A DNA stretch of 64,000 nucleotides from Acidobacteriaceae bacterium (GTDB lineage Bacteria > Acidobacteriota > Terriglobia > Terriglobales > Acidobacteriaceae): NCBI GenBank assembly GCA_025361625.1, contig JANYKL010000043.1, positions 1 through 64,000 on the forward strand, in the 5' to 3' direction. Within the stretch, counting starts at the first letter, position 1, and every line of letters begins with the position of its first letter. The translations under genes were made by a program, and so were the position numbers. The notes beneath the pieces were generated by a model. The model made no database searches. It saw only the letters and a list, made by a program, of their open reading frames with translations, and had not been told where the DNA came from. Positions 63,251 to 64,000 of this stretch are shown here, piece by piece.

Positions 63251-64000
63251 ATGCTTCCTGATATCGAAAAGTTACTGCAACTGCAGGTCGCGGATAAAGA
63301 GATCCGCAGGCTGCAGGAAGAAGTTGCGGCGCTGCCAAAGCGCATGGCGGTGATCGAAGCGAAGTTGGCCGGGACCAAGGCTAAACTGGAAAAAGCCCGG
63401 GCAGCGGCAAAGGGCGACGAAGCCAACCGCAAAAGTTTCGAAGCCAATATAAAAGACCTGCAAGGCAAGATTTCCAAATATCGCAGCCAAGCCCTCGACG
63501 TAAAAACTAACGAACAATATAAAGCCCTGCAGCATGAGATTGAATTTGCCGAGCAGGAGATACGTCTGAACGAGGACCGCATTCTCGACGTGATGGTCAA
63601 TGTCGACGCGCGCGAAAAAGAAGTGAAATTGGCCGAGGCTGATCTCAAAGCCGAAACGGCGCAGATCGAAATAGAAAAAGAAGAGGCGCGAAAAGTTACC
63701 GCCGAAGATCAGAAGCAGCTTGCCGAATGGAACGGCAAGCGCGAATTGCTGCGCCATGGGATCGCGGAAGACGTTCTTCGGCAATATGACCGGGTGGGGA
63801 AATTTCGCGGTACAGGTTTGGCGGAAGTCCGCGACCAGAAATGCACGGGCTGCCAGGTAAAACTTCGTCCTCAGACTTACAACGAAGTGCGGAATGGCGA
63901 GAAGGTGATGGTCTGCGAAAGCTGCCAGCGCATTTATTACTTCAATCCCGCCAACGAAGTGAAGCCGGAGCAGGAAGTGGTGACTGTAACCGGACGCAAG
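63251..64000 (+). CDS. Coiled-coil zinc-ribbon protein (C4-type), 3' end cut by window edge
   Basis: At least 250 residues, open to the right edge. The first about 175 residues form a long coiled coil (LQVADKEIRRLQEEVAALPK and so on), then a C4 zinc ribbon with Cys pairs KCTGCQVKLRP and MVCESCQRIYYF. This is the zf-RING_7 (PF02591) arrangement, a widespread family of unclear function often annotated as zinc-ribbon or nucleic-acid-binding. The start ATG 63251 has no strong Shine-Dalgarno. Confidence 0.85.
   Translation, partial: MLPDIEKLLQLQVADKEIRRLQEEVAALPKRMAVIEAKLAGTKAKLEKARAAAKGDEANRKSFEANIKDLQGKISKYRSQALDVKTNEQYKALQHEIEFAEQEIRLNEDRILDVMVNVDAREKEVKLAEADLKAETAQIEIEKEEARKVTAEDQKQLAEWNGKRELLRHGIAEDVLRQYDRVGKFRGTGLAEVRDQKCTGCQVKLRPQTYNEVRNGEKVMVCESCQRIYYFNPANEVKPEQEVVTVTGRK

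Overview
The window reads as chromosomal DNA of a Gram-negative, GC-rich, probably soil-dwelling member of the Acidobacteriota (class Terriglobia-like). This is inference from gene content: LpxC, an OmpH/Skp chaperone and a TonB-dependent receptor with an N-terminal carboxypeptidase-regulatory-like domain show an outer membrane; an HpnI-type hopanoid glycosyltransferase, several PilZ proteins and many secreted proteins of unknown function fit that phylum. There is no rRNA, tRNA, CRISPR array, prophage or insertion sequence that I can support. About 57 protein genes and one structural RNA (RNase P RNA) are present.

Layout. 1-9.6 kb: a cut-off TPR protein, an M1-type peptidase, a lone receiver protein, a decayed small gene, FabG, a small membrane protein, a LysM lytic transglycosylase, a quinone oxidoreductase and a NimA-like flavin protein. 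9.8-17.6 kb: a DUF4126 membrane protein, a MerA/Lpd-like oxidoreductase, RNase R, a broken acyltransferase-3 end abutting an unusual DNA-binding-like gene, a barrel-PDZ protein and rnpB. 17.7-23.5 kb: hpnI, then a leftward glyA / glycosyltransferase-4 / GT39 run. 23.8-33.7 kb: amidase, PilZ protein, HhH lipoprotein, hydrolase, alanine racemase, OmpH, TonB receptor and a Cys/His-rich secreted protein. 33.8-37.9 kb: the classic tilS-hpt-ftsH order, but with an HPRT whose active-site motifs are altered. 38-48.2 kb: membrane glycosyltransferase, orphan MacB-type permease, SDR, LolA-like protein, lpxC, PilZ regulator, folK, ggt and a coupled TIM-barrel protein. 48.3-64 kb: asnS, a hicBA module with an amber-interrupted toxin, glutamine synthetase, an ATP-grasp/zinc-peptidase pair, a two-gene AAA ATPase plus Toprim-like nuclease cassette, gyrA, a phosphoesterase, a HAD protein, PilZ and SnoaL-like proteins and a zinc-ribbon coiled-coil protein.

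Themes. Envelope biogenesis (lpxC, ompH, alr, lytic transglycosylase, GT39s, hpnI) and translation or RNA functions (rnr, rnpB, tilS, asnS) make up the core. The most interesting accessory items are the AAA plus Toprim-like pair at 54.4-56.2 kb (a likely defence cassette of PARIS/OLD-like logic), the degenerate HPRT, the nonsense-interrupted hicA, the Cys/His-rich partner of the TonB receptor, and a recurring pattern of 11-16-bp degenerate tandem repeats, commonly three copies, that end at or include start codons of otherwise unrelated genes.
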